Source: Cupriavidus laharis (GTDB lineage: Bacteria; Pseudomonadota; Gammaproteobacteria; Burkholderiales; Burkholderiaceae). Taken from it: a stretch of 64,000 nt of DNA. The notes under the pieces were generated by a model. The model saw nothing but the letters and a program-made list of their open reading frames with translations, did not search any database and was not told the origin of the DNA. Below, piece by piece: positions 17,121 through 32,693 of this stretch. The position numbers were made by a program, and so were the translations under genes. The stretch covers positions 248,001 through 312,000 of the forward strand of contig NZ_CAJZAI010000006.1 of assembly GCF_914271435.1 (NCBI RefSeq), given 5' to 3'. Position 1 is the first letter of the stretch, and every line of letters begins with the position of its first letter.

Positions 17121-17758
17121 ACATCAAGATCGCAGGCGGAGCAGAAGAAAATGGCATTGTGATCGGGAATTCCTATGACAAATATGGCTCACGCAATCCG
17201 ATCATCAAATGGATAATGAACGGCTTTGAGTCCGCCTTATCCGAATTCGTGAGCAAGGCATCGCCAGAGTCAATGCACGAGATTGGCTGTGGCGAGGGTT
17301 ATTGGGTTCTGCGCTGGAATGAGCAAGGATTATCAGCCAGAGGGTGTGATTTTTCAAAAGATGTTATCGAGATTGCCCGAGCAAATTCCATAAACTGTGG
17401 TTTGTCACCTGCGCTTTTTGAATCCCGCAGCATCTATGACCTTGATGCGACGCAAGACAGTGCAGACCTTGTGGTTTGCTGCGAAGTGCTGGAACATCTG
17501 GAGAAGCCAGAAGCTGGTTTGCAGGCACTCCAACGAATTTGTAAGCAACATTTAATCGTCAGCGTACCGCGAGAGCCATTGTGGTGTACGCTAAATATGG
17601 TCAGAGGCAAGTACCTCACGCGTTGGGGTAATACGCCCGGCCATATCCAGCATTGGTCAAAAAGTGGTTTTGTCGAATTGGTTTCAAATTATTTTGACGT
17701 TATAGAAACAAGATGCCCATTACCCTGGACGATGCTTCTCTGTCGCCCTCGTCGCTGA
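17117..17758 (+). CDS. Class I SAM-dependent methyltransferase
   Basis: A 213-residue Rossmann-fold methyltransferase. Motif I is HEIGCGEGYWVLRW at about residues 55-68. The acidic ribose-binding residue follows in GCDFSKDVIEIAR, and motif IV is VVCCEVLEHLEKPE, as in Methyltransf_11/25 members. Its start overlaps the GT2 stop by 4 bases, and the next membrane-protein gene begins 2 bases after its stop, so the set is an operon. It may methylate a sugar, lipid carrier or sugar-lipid made by the GT2. The substrate is unknown. Base composition is lower in G+C than the core genes. Confidence 0.82.
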   Translation: MNIKIAGGAEENGIVIGNSYDKYGSRNPIIKWIMNGFESALSEFVSKASPESMHEIGCGEGYWVLRWNEQGLSARGCDFSKDVIEIARANSINCGLSPALFESRSIYDLDATQDSADLVVCCEVLEHLEKPEAGLQALQRICKQHLIVSVPREPLWCTLNMVRGKYLTRWGNTPGHIQHWSKSGFVELVSNYFDVIETRCPLPWTMLLCRPRR

Positions 17759-17760
17759 CC

Positions 17761-18657
17761 ATGACTCCAATCCTACGACGTATTCTTCATGGGGCTGGGA
17801 GTGTTCTGGCGTTGATAGGTATCGTTTTTGTCGGATTGCGCCTGCACACTTACTTGCTTGATCTCGATCTCTCGCGGATCACGCTCCTGGTGTGGAGTTT
17901 TATTGCGATGTTTTCCTTGATTTACAGTTCAGCAAATTTTCTGCTCGCATTGGCTTGGTGGCATCTTTTGCGTTATCTCGGTTGTTCCCCAACGCGCCTC
18001 GGAACGATCAGGGTCTACGGCATTTCGCAGTTGGCCAAATACGTGCCTGGTAACATTTTTCATCTTGCCGGGCGTCAAGCTCTTGGCATGGCCGAAGGTA
18101 TATCCGCCGGGATCCTAGTTAAATCGACAATTTGGGAACTTGGCTTGATAGCGTCAGCAGGAACCCTGTCTATCTGGCTGATACTCCCCCTGTTGTTACC
18201 GAATTTATTTCCGGATTTCCCCGAAATTAAAGGTGTGCTGCTTATGCTGGTCAATACCGCACTCCTTGTTGGTTTCTTGTACCGCACTTTCGACCGTCAA
18301 CCCACTCTGTCATTTATTTGGCAAATATTCTTCCTTTTGCTTTCCGGAGCGATCTTCGTTGCTTTGCTTGAATTGATTGCTGACACCAAAGGATTAGGTG
18401 CGCAACATTGGTTGATGATCGGAGGAGCCTACATAGCAGCTTGGCTCGTGGGACTGGTTACACCCGGTGCGCCAGCGGGTGTTGGAGTTCGCGAAATGAT
18501 TCTGCTGTTCTTGCTAAAGGATATTGTGGTTGACAGGGACTTGCTTATAGCAATCCTGCTCGGCCGGTTGGTGACAGTAGTTGGCGATCTGATATTTTTC
18601 TTTGTGACTTATTCGATTCCAGCAAGATTTTGTGCATTAAAAAAAAGCGATGTCTAA
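17761..18657 (+). CDS. UPF0104/lysylphosphatidylglycerol-synthase-TM family membrane protein
   Basis: A 298-residue protein with about eight hydrophobic segments. The motifs of the LPG_synthase_TM (UPF0104) family are present: YGISQLAKYVPGNIFHLAGR in the first half and LVTPGAPAGVGVREM in the second half. Family members include the membrane half of MprF and the C-terminal part of archaeal AglD-type proteins, where a GT2 is fused to this domain. There the domain is suspected of moving a lipid-linked sugar across the membrane. The gene next to a GT2 here has the same pairing. The start ATG 17761 fits two bases after the methyltransferase stop; an in-frame ATG at 17713 overlaps that gene. Confidence 0.8.
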   Translation: MTPILRRILHGAGSVLALIGIVFVGLRLHTYLLDLDLSRITLLVWSFIAMFSLIYSSANFLLALAWWHLLRYLGCSPTRLGTIRVYGISQLAKYVPGNIFHLAGRQALGMAEGISAGILVKSTIWELGLIASAGTLSIWLILPLLLPNLFPDFPEIKGVLLMLVNTALLVGFLYRTFDRQPTLSFIWQIFFLLLSGAIFVALLELIADTKGLGAQHWLMIGGAYIAAWLVGLVTPGAPAGVGVREMILLFLLKDIVVDRDLLIAILLGRLVTVVGDLIFFFVTYSIPARFCALKKSDV

Positions 18658-20989
18658 AAATCAGGCTTGGACTATTAGGGAGCTGATCTTCGCCGCATTG
18701 GTAATTGCCTTCGTGCTTTTTATGCACGGTGCAGTGCCTTTTTTGATGGTTCCTACACTTGGGCAGGCTGTCTGGTCCATGGGTTTCGCGCAGTCCATGG
18801 CAGGTGGGGCGCCGTTCGATTTCTATGCTCATGATTTTGGAGTCCCCAGGTCTGCAGCAATTGCGTTTGGACTTGCGGGGGCTTGGCCCGCAAGCCTGCT
18901 GATTAGACTTGGCTTGCAGCCAGCTGATGCCTACTCCGGGATGGTTGCGCTTTGGTTAGGATTGGCTATGTTCTCCGCCTATCGGATAGGACGTCGATTT
19001 GGCGCAACGAGATCGAGTGCTCTGCTGGGTGGGCTGACGTGGATGACCATGCCGATCATCTGGGCGCATGCTGGATACAGCCTGCTGTCGGTTGGGATAG
19101 CACTTTTGTCATACTACTTCCTGGCCGCTATCAGGCTATTTCTGATCGAAGATGGAGCGACAACGCGGATTGCTCCAACCGCAATCACGCTCTATTTTAC
19201 GGCCACTATCGTATCCGTGTTTATGGACGGCTATACGTTCATGATGTTTGCCACGGGCTCCAGTATCTTGTTGCTTTATTCGTTCATTACACGGCCCGCG
19301 ATTCGGCTACCGCTAACAATGATCGCGATTCCAATTCACGTGATAAGTTTTTCGCTCGCCTATTTTCTATTCAGTACTTATGTCGGCAGGTCTAGTTTCG
19401 AGGCGCATTCGCTTGATTCTTTCAGAGGTTGGGGTTTAGATATCTCGTTTCTTGTCGCACCAACGAAGGGAGTGCTCTGGCTGCCAGATTTGATGAATCT
19501 CAGTCTGAAGCGAACAAATGGGTTTTACTTCGGAGATGAGTCCGTTTGGATGACAACCTTTGCATCGCCAGCTCTAGTTATCGGCGTGCTCGCGTGGCAT
19601 CACATAAGGCATCAGATCAAAATTTCCACTGGCGTTTTGATTGTTGCAATCTTCGGTTTTTACATGGCGCTTGGACCTTCATTGAAGGTCAACTCGATGA
19701 AACCGGAATCTCTCCAACTAAGTTATCCTCGCGAGCAAAGCGCGCAGATGCCGGCTGAGTTCGCAGTCATTCCGACCGGTAACGCATGGATTTCTGAAAA
19801 CTTACCTGGCTTCAACGTTATGCGGGCCTCTTATCGCTGGTCCGCTTTGGGTATTTTCGCTCTATGGCTTCTCATCATAATATGTATATCGCGAACTGAA
19901 AGAAGAAATCGAGCAATTTTTCTTCTAGCGTTATCATCCATAACATTAATCAATCTACCGGATTTGCAAAAGCGGATACGCGCTGGGATTGATTACCGGA
20001 GCATGTTCCAACAGATCGATCACGAGCTTGTGGATGAACTTCGTAAATATGTCACTTCAGGAGAAATGACTGCGTTCGTTCCTTGGGGCAACGACTTTAT
20101 TGCTAACTATTTAGCGCCGAGAGTCGGATTTAAAACCTTCAACATAGGAGGGGATAAAAATCTCGCGACTGCTCAACGGAATTGGCCTTCAGAAATGAAT
20201 GCACTGGGGGGGGAGTTAGACGCGGCGAAAGCCCAGATGGCGGCGAAAATGCTGGTCGATGGAACAGTTGATGTGGTGATTCTGCCATATTTCCATATGT
20301 TGTGGTCGTCGCATTTATGGCCCTGCGTAGCTGAAACAAGCGCCCAACTCAGTGTGGAGCAGCAAGAGAGCTTTCGCAGTCTTCCCAGGTTTCTTTGCCC
20401 AATTGATCGGCGAAATGAGCTAAGACCTTTCGTTATCGCTCTGAGAGATTTCTCGTATCTTGAGATTACGGAGACCAGTTTATTTTCCACCATCAGACTG
20501 CGCCCGGAATTTGCCGGCGTTGAGAACAGGCAAGCCCTGATGCGCGAGATCTTTAGAAAAATCAATTATCCAATTTCGGCTGACGATAGATTCAATGAGA
20601 ACCATTATGTGCTCCGTGAGGGGTGGCATAGCCCGGAGGCTCATCGTGTCTGGTCTCAGAGCGCGGGAAAACTGACACTTCCTGTACCCACAGACTGTGA
20701 GGTGAAGCATTGTGACGCGGTACTAACGTTTGTAGCGTTTGGTGCCAGCAAAAAAAGACCTGTCTCGGTTATTTTTGGCAGCAGTGATCCTATGTGGCAA
20801 TGGAACGCAAGAATTGTGGCAACCTCAAGCGAAGCGATGGAGGTAAAGATTCCACTACTCGGCGCAATCCGTAGCCGAGATATTTTAATTTCCATTCCCA
20901 ATGCAACGTCACCACTGGCATTAAATGTGTCATCCGATGCTCGTGTGCTCGGAATTGCCCTTCAGCGCATCGATTTAGCGAAATATTGA
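18650..20989 (+). CDS. Large polytopic membrane protein, candidate GT-C enzyme
   Basis: A 779-residue protein: about eleven to thirteen hydrophobic segments in residues 1-430, then a soluble part of about 340 residues that should face the periplasm. The first loop after helix 1 contains FDFYAHDFGVPRS, and an acidic residue in this loop is compatible with a GT-C active site. No family name can be assigned. Its start overlaps the preceding gene by 8 bases, so it is the last gene of the four-gene A+T-rich set. Together with a GT2 and a candidate flippase it looks like the transferase that uses the lipid-linked sugar outside. It could instead be a polymerase. The function is inferred. Confidence 0.6.
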   Translation: MSKNQAWTIRELIFAALVIAFVLFMHGAVPFLMVPTLGQAVWSMGFAQSMAGGAPFDFYAHDFGVPRSAAIAFGLAGAWPASLLIRLGLQPADAYSGMVALWLGLAMFSAYRIGRRFGATRSSALLGGLTWMTMPIIWAHAGYSLLSVGIALLSYYFLAAIRLFLIEDGATTRIAPTAITLYFTATIVSVFMDGYTFMMFATGSSILLLYSFITRPAIRLPLTMIAIPIHVISFSLAYFLFSTYVGRSSFEAHSLDSFRGWGLDISFLVAPTKGVLWLPDLMNLSLKRTNGFYFGDESVWMTTFASPALVIGVLAWHHIRHQIKISTGVLIVAIFGFYMALGPSLKVNSMKPESLQLSYPREQSAQMPAEFAVIPTGNAWISENLPGFNVMRASYRWSALGIFALWLLIIICISRTERRNRAIFLLALSSITLINLPDLQKRIRAGIDYRSMFQQIDHELVDELRKYVTSGEMTAFVPWGNDFIANYLAPRVGFKTFNIGGDKNLATAQRNWPSEMNALGGELDAAKAQMAAKMLVDGTVDVVILPYFHMLWSSHLWPCVAETSAQLSVEQQESFRSLPRFLCPIDRRNELRPFVIALRDFSYLEITETSLFSTIRLRPEFAGVENRQALMREIFRKINYPISADDRFNENHYVLREGWHSPEAHRVWSQSAGKLTLPVPTDCEVKHCDAVLTFVAFGASKKRPVSVIFGSSDPMWQWNARIVATSSEAMEVKIPLLGAIRSRDILISIPNATSPLALNVSSDARVLGIALQRIDLAKY

Positions 20990-21167
20990 ATTTCAGTATC
21001 GGGGCTTTTGATGCCGCCCAAAGTACCCCTCCCGGGAGATTCGCACCATCGAACTTCTCGTTGACCACAACTACTTGCCTGTCCTACCACCCAACCAAAC
21101 TATCATAACCTCTGTGCAGCGGTACTAGGGGGAACGGCCCCGCACCTCTGCAGACGTGTTCCTGCTA

Positions 21168-22286
21168 TCATTTCTTCGCCGTCAGTTCGCGATAGACCTT
21201 CGCATAAGCTGCAGCCATCCGGTCCGCGGTAAAGAGTTTGGCAAAACGCTCTTTCGCCTTCTGGCCCATGCTGCGTGCCAATTGGGGGGAACCATCCAGC
21301 TTGCACATGGCCGCTTGGAACGCCGCTGCATCCCCGGACGTCACCACCAGCCCGGTTTCACCATCCACATTGACAAAGCTGCTTCCGGTACCAATCTCGG
21401 ACGAGATCATCGGCTTGCCAAGCATCGCGCCTTCGAGCAACGTAACGCCGAAGGCTTCGGAGCGCAGATGAGAGGGAAAGACCACCGCGCCACATAGTTG
21501 CAGCAGCGCCATCTTGTCCAGATCCGGCAGAGCGCCGAGGAAGTGGACATTGGTCAGTCCCAGCCTTTCCGCCTGCTCCTTGAGTTCGGCTTCGATCGGA
21601 CCAGCACCGACGATCACCACCTTGAATTGCGTTCCCTGCGCAGCCTTTAGCAGAATATGCAGGCCCTTGTAGTAGCGAATAACACCAACGAAGAGAAAGA
21701 ATCCTTCGCCCAGCTTGTTACGCCAACTCTCCACCAATCCAGTCGAAGGCGTCGGATAGCTTTCTGCGTCGATGCCGATTGGAATCAGCGAAACCTTATC
21801 CTTGTATTTCAGCAAGACATCGCTCGTCTCTAGGTAGTTCGGCGAGGTCGCGACGATCCGGTCCATCCCCCCAAGGAAATGGTGCATCAACGGTCGATAG
21901 AGCTTCAGCAACGTCCGCTGGCGGACAATATCGGAATGATAAGTAACAAGCGCGGGCTTCGCAGGCCGGACGAGTTTATGAAGAATGTCCCCGAATGGCC
22001 ATGGGAAATGGTAATGGATGACATCCGCCCACTCGCTTTGGCGTCGGAAATCGTCGATGGCAGTCAGCGACATTGGGGTGGAGGCGACATCCAAGACAAC
22101 CTTGGATCGGTGAATCTCCGTGCCATCATCGACAATAACAGGTTCCGCCGCCGCGCAACGGCTCAATGTAAACACGCGAGATTCCACACCGTGAGCCTGC
22201 ACACCACGGCTGATCTGCCTGATGACTTGTTCTACGCCTCCGAATGAATCGGGATAATACGTCTTGAATACGTGAAGAACACGCAT
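21168..22286 (-). CDS. GT4 glycosyltransferase (WbpZ-like)
   Basis: A 372-residue GT4 enzyme, last gene of the minus-strand polysaccharide unit. The start MRVLHVFKTYYPDSFGGVEQ resembles the A-band mannosyl/rhamnosyltransferases of Pseudomonas (WbpZ). The donor half shows LFVGVIRYYKGLHILLKA, VVIVGAGPIEAELKEQ and SEAFGVTLLEGAMLGKP, the EX7E motif. ATG 22286 is preferred to the in-frame ATG at 22325, which would overlap the intergenic space before the next gene. Because gmd and rmd stand three and two genes upstream, GDP-D-rhamnose or GDP-mannose is the likely donor. The comparison with WbpZ rests on remembered motifs and gene order. Confidence 0.82.
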   Translation of the reverse strand: MRVLHVFKTYYPDSFGGVEQVIRQISRGVQAHGVESRVFTLSRCAAAEPVIVDDGTEIHRSKVVLDVASTPMSLTAIDDFRRQSEWADVIHYHFPWPFGDILHKLVRPAKPALVTYHSDIVRQRTLLKLYRPLMHHFLGGMDRIVATSPNYLETSDVLLKYKDKVSLIPIGIDAESYPTPSTGLVESWRNKLGEGFFLFVGVIRYYKGLHILLKAAQGTQFKVVIVGAGPIEAELKEQAERLGLTNVHFLGALPDLDKMALLQLCGAVVFPSHLRSEAFGVTLLEGAMLGKPMISSEIGTGSSFVNVDGETGLVVTSGDAAAFQAAMCKLDGSPQLARSMGQKAKERFAKLFTADRMAAAYAKVYRELTAKK

Positions 22287-22302
22287 AGTGGATTCCGCCA
22301 AG

Positions 22303-23423
22303 TCAAACAAGCGTCCGGTACACATCCAAGGTCGCGCTCGCCGTACGTTCCCAGGACAACAGTGCCGCCCTCTCCTTGCCCAGCGTGATACATTTCTCGC
22401 GCAAGGTTGAATCCTCGAGCAAGAGCGCCATCGCAGTAGCTATGGCCTCTGGATCTAGCGGATCGACCTCCACCGCCGCGCCGCCAGCAACCTCCGGCAG
22501 ACATGATATATCGGAGCAAATCACCGGTGTTCCGCTTGCAAAAGCTTCCAGCAACGGCAGGCCAAACCCTTCGTAGAGCGATGGAAAAATAAAAGCGCTC
22601 GCTCCCACATAGATGCTGCGCAATTCGTCCTCGCTGGCCATGTCGGCTAGCCACACCACCCTTTCACCGGCGCGCTGGGCAGCAAGAATAGCCGCCACGT
22701 CGGCGTCGCAGCGCCAGCCGGCCCTGCCGACAATCACCAGCTGCTGCTCGTGACGAATGCGCTCGGGCAGCGACAGATAAGCATTCAGCAAAGTGCCCAA
22801 ATTCTTGCGCGGCTGCAATGTGCCTACGAAAAGAAAGTAGCCCGACCGCAGTTTGTATCGACTCAATACCGATTCGGTGACGCCAGCCTCCGGTGGCACC
22901 AGCCAATAGCGATCGACACCGCATGGGACGACGGATATGCTCCCTTCGTCAATATTGAAATATTGGACCAGATCGGCCACCGAGGCGCGTGAATGCGCAA
23001 TGACATGATCGGCAGTACGCCCCGCCTGCCTGATCTGCCAGTTCTTGAGACGTCGGAGGCGGGGCGATGTCCATTCGGGAAAGCGAAGCGGAACGGCGTC
23101 ATGCAGGGTGGCAACGACGGGGCAATCCATTCGCACTACCCGATAGTCGGTCGCATGATAAATGTCGATGTGTTCCGTTACCCGCAGCGTCGCCCCGAAG
23201 GCGCTAGCGAGGGCCTGCTGCGCAAAGGGTCTGGGAAACGCGACGATTCCGTGCGGGAAGCCAGCGCCATGCACGGGGCCGCGATAGACACATTGTGTCA
23301 GAGAGCAACCGGATCGCGGCAGCGTGCGCGCAAGCGCGGCGGTGTAGACACCGATCCCATCCAGTTTGCCGCCGTGTCCCCCTCCATAAAGCGTGCCCGT
23401 ACTCAGCCCCACTCTAAGCGCAT

Positions 23424-23427
<4 letters not shown>
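22303..23427 (-). CDS. GT4 glycosyltransferase (WbpY-like)
   Basis: A 374-residue GT4 enzyme. The N-terminal half has the GIGVYTAALARTL acceptor motif, YHATDYRV and TLHDAVPLRFPEW. The C-terminal half has LFVGTLQPRKNLGTLLNAY and an EX7E motif in YEGFGLPLLEAFA. This layout is typical of mannosyl/rhamnosyltransferases of the WbpY/WbdB type. It overlaps rmd by 4 bases and is followed after a 16-base gap by the other GT4. In A-band loci of Pseudomonas, two GT4 genes of about this size stand with gmd, rmd, wzm and wzt. The donor is inferred to be GDP-D-rhamnose. Confidence 0.84.
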
Positions 23428-29128
<5,701 letters not shown>

Positions 29129-29129
<1 letters not shown>

Positions 29130-30514
29130 TATTTCTCCATATCCTCAGTACTCGACGTGGCCGACTTTCTCAAAAGCCGGCTTGCTATCCAGCGATTGGT
29201 GGCGGGCATGTCTTGCCAATTCCCTTCATTGCCAGTCGGGACAGTCGGGAAATAGCCGCCCGCCGGAGCGCTCAGGGACCCGTAGAGCCTTCGTGCAGCC
29301 CTTTCCAGATTGGGGAGTCGGGCCAATAGACCCAATAGCAGATTCTTATGCGTGGGATGACTGCGCAAGTGCCCGATCGCCGCGCGGCCGATTCGCTTGA
29401 CCGCACGCTTTGCAATGGAAATGCCCTGCTGACGCACTCGCGCCGACAATGCCGGGGCGCGAGGGGACGACATGGCCGCTTCGCTCGCGCGATGCACATC
29501 TTGCGGTGCGTGTACTCGTCGGCCGCCTCTGAGCGTATCGAGCACTGCCCGTAGCGGCGCTGTAAGACGCCAAGACGTGCTGTTGCGCAGCGCACTGATT
29601 TCCGCCGTCAGCCGCGCCACAGCCTGTAGTTCCTGCCGGACCGTGCGAAGTTCCGCGGAGAGGCGCCCGGCATGATTACGTGCCACGTTGAGTTCCTCCC
29701 CTTGTCGGGCGTACAAGGCTTGAAGGGCGTCGAATTCTCCTTCCTTTTCATGCAAGGCCGCCTGAACCGCGGCAAGACGGGCCGCCGGCAATTCGGCAAC
29801 GCGCGCCTCGCGGCGCCCCACGTCGACCATCCAGTCCACCATGAATTCGTCGAACACATTGGGCGGGGTCTTCAGGGCATCGGCCAGATCCAGATGGCTG
29901 TCGTCCACATAGAAGCGATTCAGTCCATCAAAGTAGGCAAACTGATAGCCGGCAGCGAGCAAGGTGTGCTCCCATTCAACGCCCGAAGATTCTTGACTTA
30001 GCGGGCGCGTGGACTCAAGCACCACGATCCATGGGCGCCAGCGCTTCCAGTCCATGCCGGCGACGACATCGGCTTCGGCGCCTTCAACGTCGATCTTGAG
30101 AAAATGAATTGCCTTGTCAGCGACGTGCTCGGCGCAGATATCTGCGAGCGTTCGCATCGGCACATTGGACTCGGTATAGCGCCAGCCGGCTTCGAAGTGC
30201 GTGTGCGCGACTTCGCGGTCCATGGTCGACAGGCCGGTATCCGGAATGGAATAGAACGTAATCTCGCCTTTCCTGGCTCCCACTGCGCATTGCAGATTGA
30301 CATCACGCGGGCGCTCGCTCTGCAGTCGGGAAAAGAACTGATTCACCGGTTCGACATTGACCCCCGCCCAGCCGCGCTCATAAAAGGCGCGAGTGACGGA
30401 GTGCAAAGTGGGATCATTCGCACCGATATCAATGTAAAACCCCGCCTCGATATGCTTTAGAGCACGCCAAAGAACTACGTCCTCAAAGTTCTGTGCGTAA
30501 GAAAGAAAAGTCAT
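29129..30514 (-). CDS. FkbM-family methyltransferase with C-terminal coiled coil
   Basis: A 461-residue protein. Residues 1-200 are an FkbM-type SAM methyltransferase: MTFLSYAQNFEDVVLWRAL at the start, then FYIDIGANDPTLHSVT (SAM motif I) and FLKIDVEGAEADVVAGMDW, which is characteristic of FkbM. Residues of about 250-330 form a likely coiled coil (AALHEKEGEFDALQALYARQ and on), followed by a basic C-terminal part. ATG 30514 forms an ATGA overlap with the upstream methyltransferase; an in-frame ATG at 30538 lies inside that gene. Placed between wzt and the polymerising glycosyltransferase, it may add a terminal O-methyl group and bind the chain or partners through its coiled coil. The role is inferred. 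Confidence 0.82.
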
Positions 30515-31464
30515 TGTGTGGATTTCCGCCAGACACACGCCATGAATTCATCGTCCTTGATAAATTGATCGAGAGTGAGTCCAGCCTGCTGACCTAGCAT
30601 CTCGCGGGATCGGCCAAGGTAAAAAAAGAGATGAAAGCGGGTGTATTCGTACAGGTACTCGAAGCAAGGGGTTGCATGCACCATACGGGCGCCCGCATTC
30701 AGCAGATTGGACATTGCACGCAGCTCGTCTGCCGGATGCCGAAGATGCTCGAGAACATTATTAGAGAAAATACCATCGAAGCGCATCCCTGCGAGCGTTT
30801 CGCGTTTCGAAATTACCTCCGATCCAGCCGGGCTCGCATCACCGTGCGGTTCGAACCCATACACGTTCCAGCCTTCGCCGCGCAGTATTTTAAGCGTCCT
30901 TGACCAACTGCCCGCGCCGTAATTCAAGTAGACGCCATCACGCCGGGGTTCCAATGCGTGGAATGCTCTCAATTCCTGCTCGGTAGAATCGCCTTCGGCA
31001 TATACCAGATAGTGCCATTGATACTCCAGGGCTAGCTCGGCTCCGGTTAACGTTAGCATTTTCTGAGGACCGAAAATCAGGTCACAGCGCGGGCACTGAT
31101 GGCGCGATAGCCGACCACCACCGAACGAGCAAAACCCTTCATACGCGACGAATGTGGCGCGGACGTCGGCGTGGTCGCAAAGCGGACAGGTCAGCTCTTG
31201 TAATCGGCCACTATCCCTTGCTTCCATCGTATCGATAATAGACCACTTGAGCGCAATCTGATGCTTGATTCCCTCATTTCGGGCCAACGCTACCGCCAAT
31301 TCGGTACCTTCCAATCGCTGCGCAATGGCTTGGACGGTCTGATCCCGTGCGCATTCTGCCTGCTGGAGGCGTGCCAGTTCCCGCTCCAGTGCACTCAGCG
31401 TCGAACGTTTGGTCACGGCAATATTCAGATACGCCAGAAGGCGATTCAGAATTTCCCTGCTCAT
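30511..31464 (-). CDS. Class I SAM methyltransferase with N-terminal Cys cluster
   Basis: A 317-residue methyltransferase. A helical N-terminal stretch of about 75 residues is followed by a four-cysteine zinc-ribbon-like pair, CPLCDH and CPRCDL. The SAM site is LNYGAGSWSRTLKIL and motif IV is FDGIFSNNVLEHLRHPADEL (Methyltransf_23-like). ATG 31464 lies 8 bases after the wzt stop and has a GGAA stretch upstream; an in-frame ATG at 31506 overlaps wzt. Its stop overlaps the FkbM start. C-methyltransferases of sugars often have a similar Cys cluster, so a sugar target is plausible. A role in chain capping with Wzt is possible but not shown. Confidence 0.8.
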   Translation of the reverse strand: MSREILNRLLAYLNIAVTKRSTLSALERELARLQQAECARDQTVQAIAQRLEGTELAVALARNEGIKHQIALKWSIIDTMEARDSGRLQELTCPLCDHADVRATFVAYEGFCSFGGGRLSRHQCPRCDLIFGPQKMLTLTGAELALEYQWHYLVYAEGDSTEQELRAFHALEPRRDGVYLNYGAGSWSRTLKILRGEGWNVYGFEPHGDASPAGSEVISKRETLAGMRFDGIFSNNVLEHLRHPADELRAMSNLLNAGARMVHATPCFEYLYEYTRFHLFFYLGRSREMLGQQAGLTLDQFIKDDEFMACVWRKSTQ

Positions 31465-31472
31465 GAGTTCCA

Positions 31473-32693
31473 CTAGTACTCTACCGTGACAAACGGGTCC
31501 AGCCAAGCACAGCCAATAAAATGGGGATGGCTGGCGTTAACTACCGAAAACATCAAGGCGCGGTCCTTCCACTCGTAATTGTTCTGCAGATGGTTCTCGG
31601 AACTCGCGACCGATGTGGCGATCGAGTAATGCCCCTCACCGAGGTTGGCGGGGAACTCAAAGCGGTAAAGCACACGCTTCCCGGACTCGACATTCGAGAC
31701 GATGTGCTCTTTCAGCTGAGTGTTGGTGCCGTAGATGGGTTGTCCGAGCCGATCCTTGATCATATAACCAAGGACCAAGGTGGGAATCGGAGCGTGCGTC
31801 ACGACTTCCACTCGCAATGTCACGGTCGTGCCAACGTCGATCGTCTCGACCGGTCGCCCCAGCTTGTCCAGCAATTCGATTCTTGAAACCACGGCTTCAC
31901 CGGTGCCGGAAACCGTTTGCACCGTTCCGCATTCAAGCACGCGCTGCGTAATGGCGTAGCTCTCCCGCTCAGCCAGAAGGGCATTGTAAAAATCCATGAC
32001 CTCTTCCGGTTTGCCTATTTTCACCAGACGACCACTATCCAGTAGAATCGCACGATCACAAATCGACTGGATCGCCGTTCGATCATGCGACACCATCAGC
32101 AAGGTGGTGCCTTCCTCACGGAAGCTTCGGATCCTGTCAAAGCTCTTATGCTGGAAGTATGCATCGCCAACCGAGAGCGCCTCGTCAACAATCAGCACGT
32201 CCGGCCGCCGCGCAGTGGCAACGCTAAATGCCAGCCGCATCTGCATGCCGCTCGAATACATTCTCACCGGCTGATCAATATAATCCCCAATCTCCGCAAA
32301 TGCCTCGATCTCCGGCATCAGGGTCATGACCTCGCCGGTATCCATGCCAAGCAACTGGCCTGCCATCAGCACATTCTGACGCCCCGTAAAGTCGGGATGA
32401 AAACCCATGCCGAGTTCGAGCAAGGCAGACACGCGGCCAGTAACGCTGATACTCCCCGTGGTGGGCATCGTCGTGCCGGTGATCATCTTGAGCAAGGTGC
32501 TTTTCCCTGCGCCGTTGACCCCGACGATGCCGACTGCTTCGCCCGGCTCCACGACAAACGATATATCGCGCAGGATCCAACGCAGGCTATGACGCTCGCG
32601 CCCGAATGGTGCAAACCACTCCAACAGACGCGACCAGCGGGTCGGATACTGTTTATAGGCCTTTCCGACCTGACCTACTGAAATCGTACTCAT
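31473..32693 (-). CDS. wzt: Polysaccharide ABC exporter ATP-binding protein with C-terminal domain
   Basis: A 406-residue ATPase subunit. The nucleotide-binding domain has Walker A at residues 58-66 (GVNGAGKST), the signature YSSGM at 146-150 and Walker B with VDEALSVGD near 169-177. From about residue 255 on there is a beta-rich domain (VVSRIELLDKLGRPVETIDVG and on) that matches the Wzt C-terminal domain, which in E. coli O8/O9a binds the modified non-reducing end of the chain. It ends one base into wzm's neighbour on the 5' side, and the next downstream genes are methyltransferases. This layout suggests that export depends on a terminal modification. Confidence 0.93.
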   Translation of the reverse strand: MSTISVGQVGKAYKQYPTRWSRLLEWFAPFGRERHSLRWILRDISFVVEPGEAVGIVGVNGAGKSTLLKMITGTTMPTTGSISVTGRVSALLELGMGFHPDFTGRQNVLMAGQLLGMDTGEVMTLMPEIEAFAEIGDYIDQPVRMYSSGMQMRLAFSVATARRPDVLIVDEALSVGDAYFQHKSFDRIRSFREEGTTLLMVSHDRTAIQSICDRAILLDSGRLVKIGKPEEVMDFYNALLAERESYAITQRVLECGTVQTVSGTGEAVVSRIELLDKLGRPVETIDVGTTVTLRVEVVTHAPIPTLVLGYMIKDRLGQPIYGTNTQLKEHIVSNVESGKRVLYRFEFPANLGEGHYSIATSVASSENHLQNNYEWKDRALMFSVVNASHPHFIGCAWLDPFVTVEY

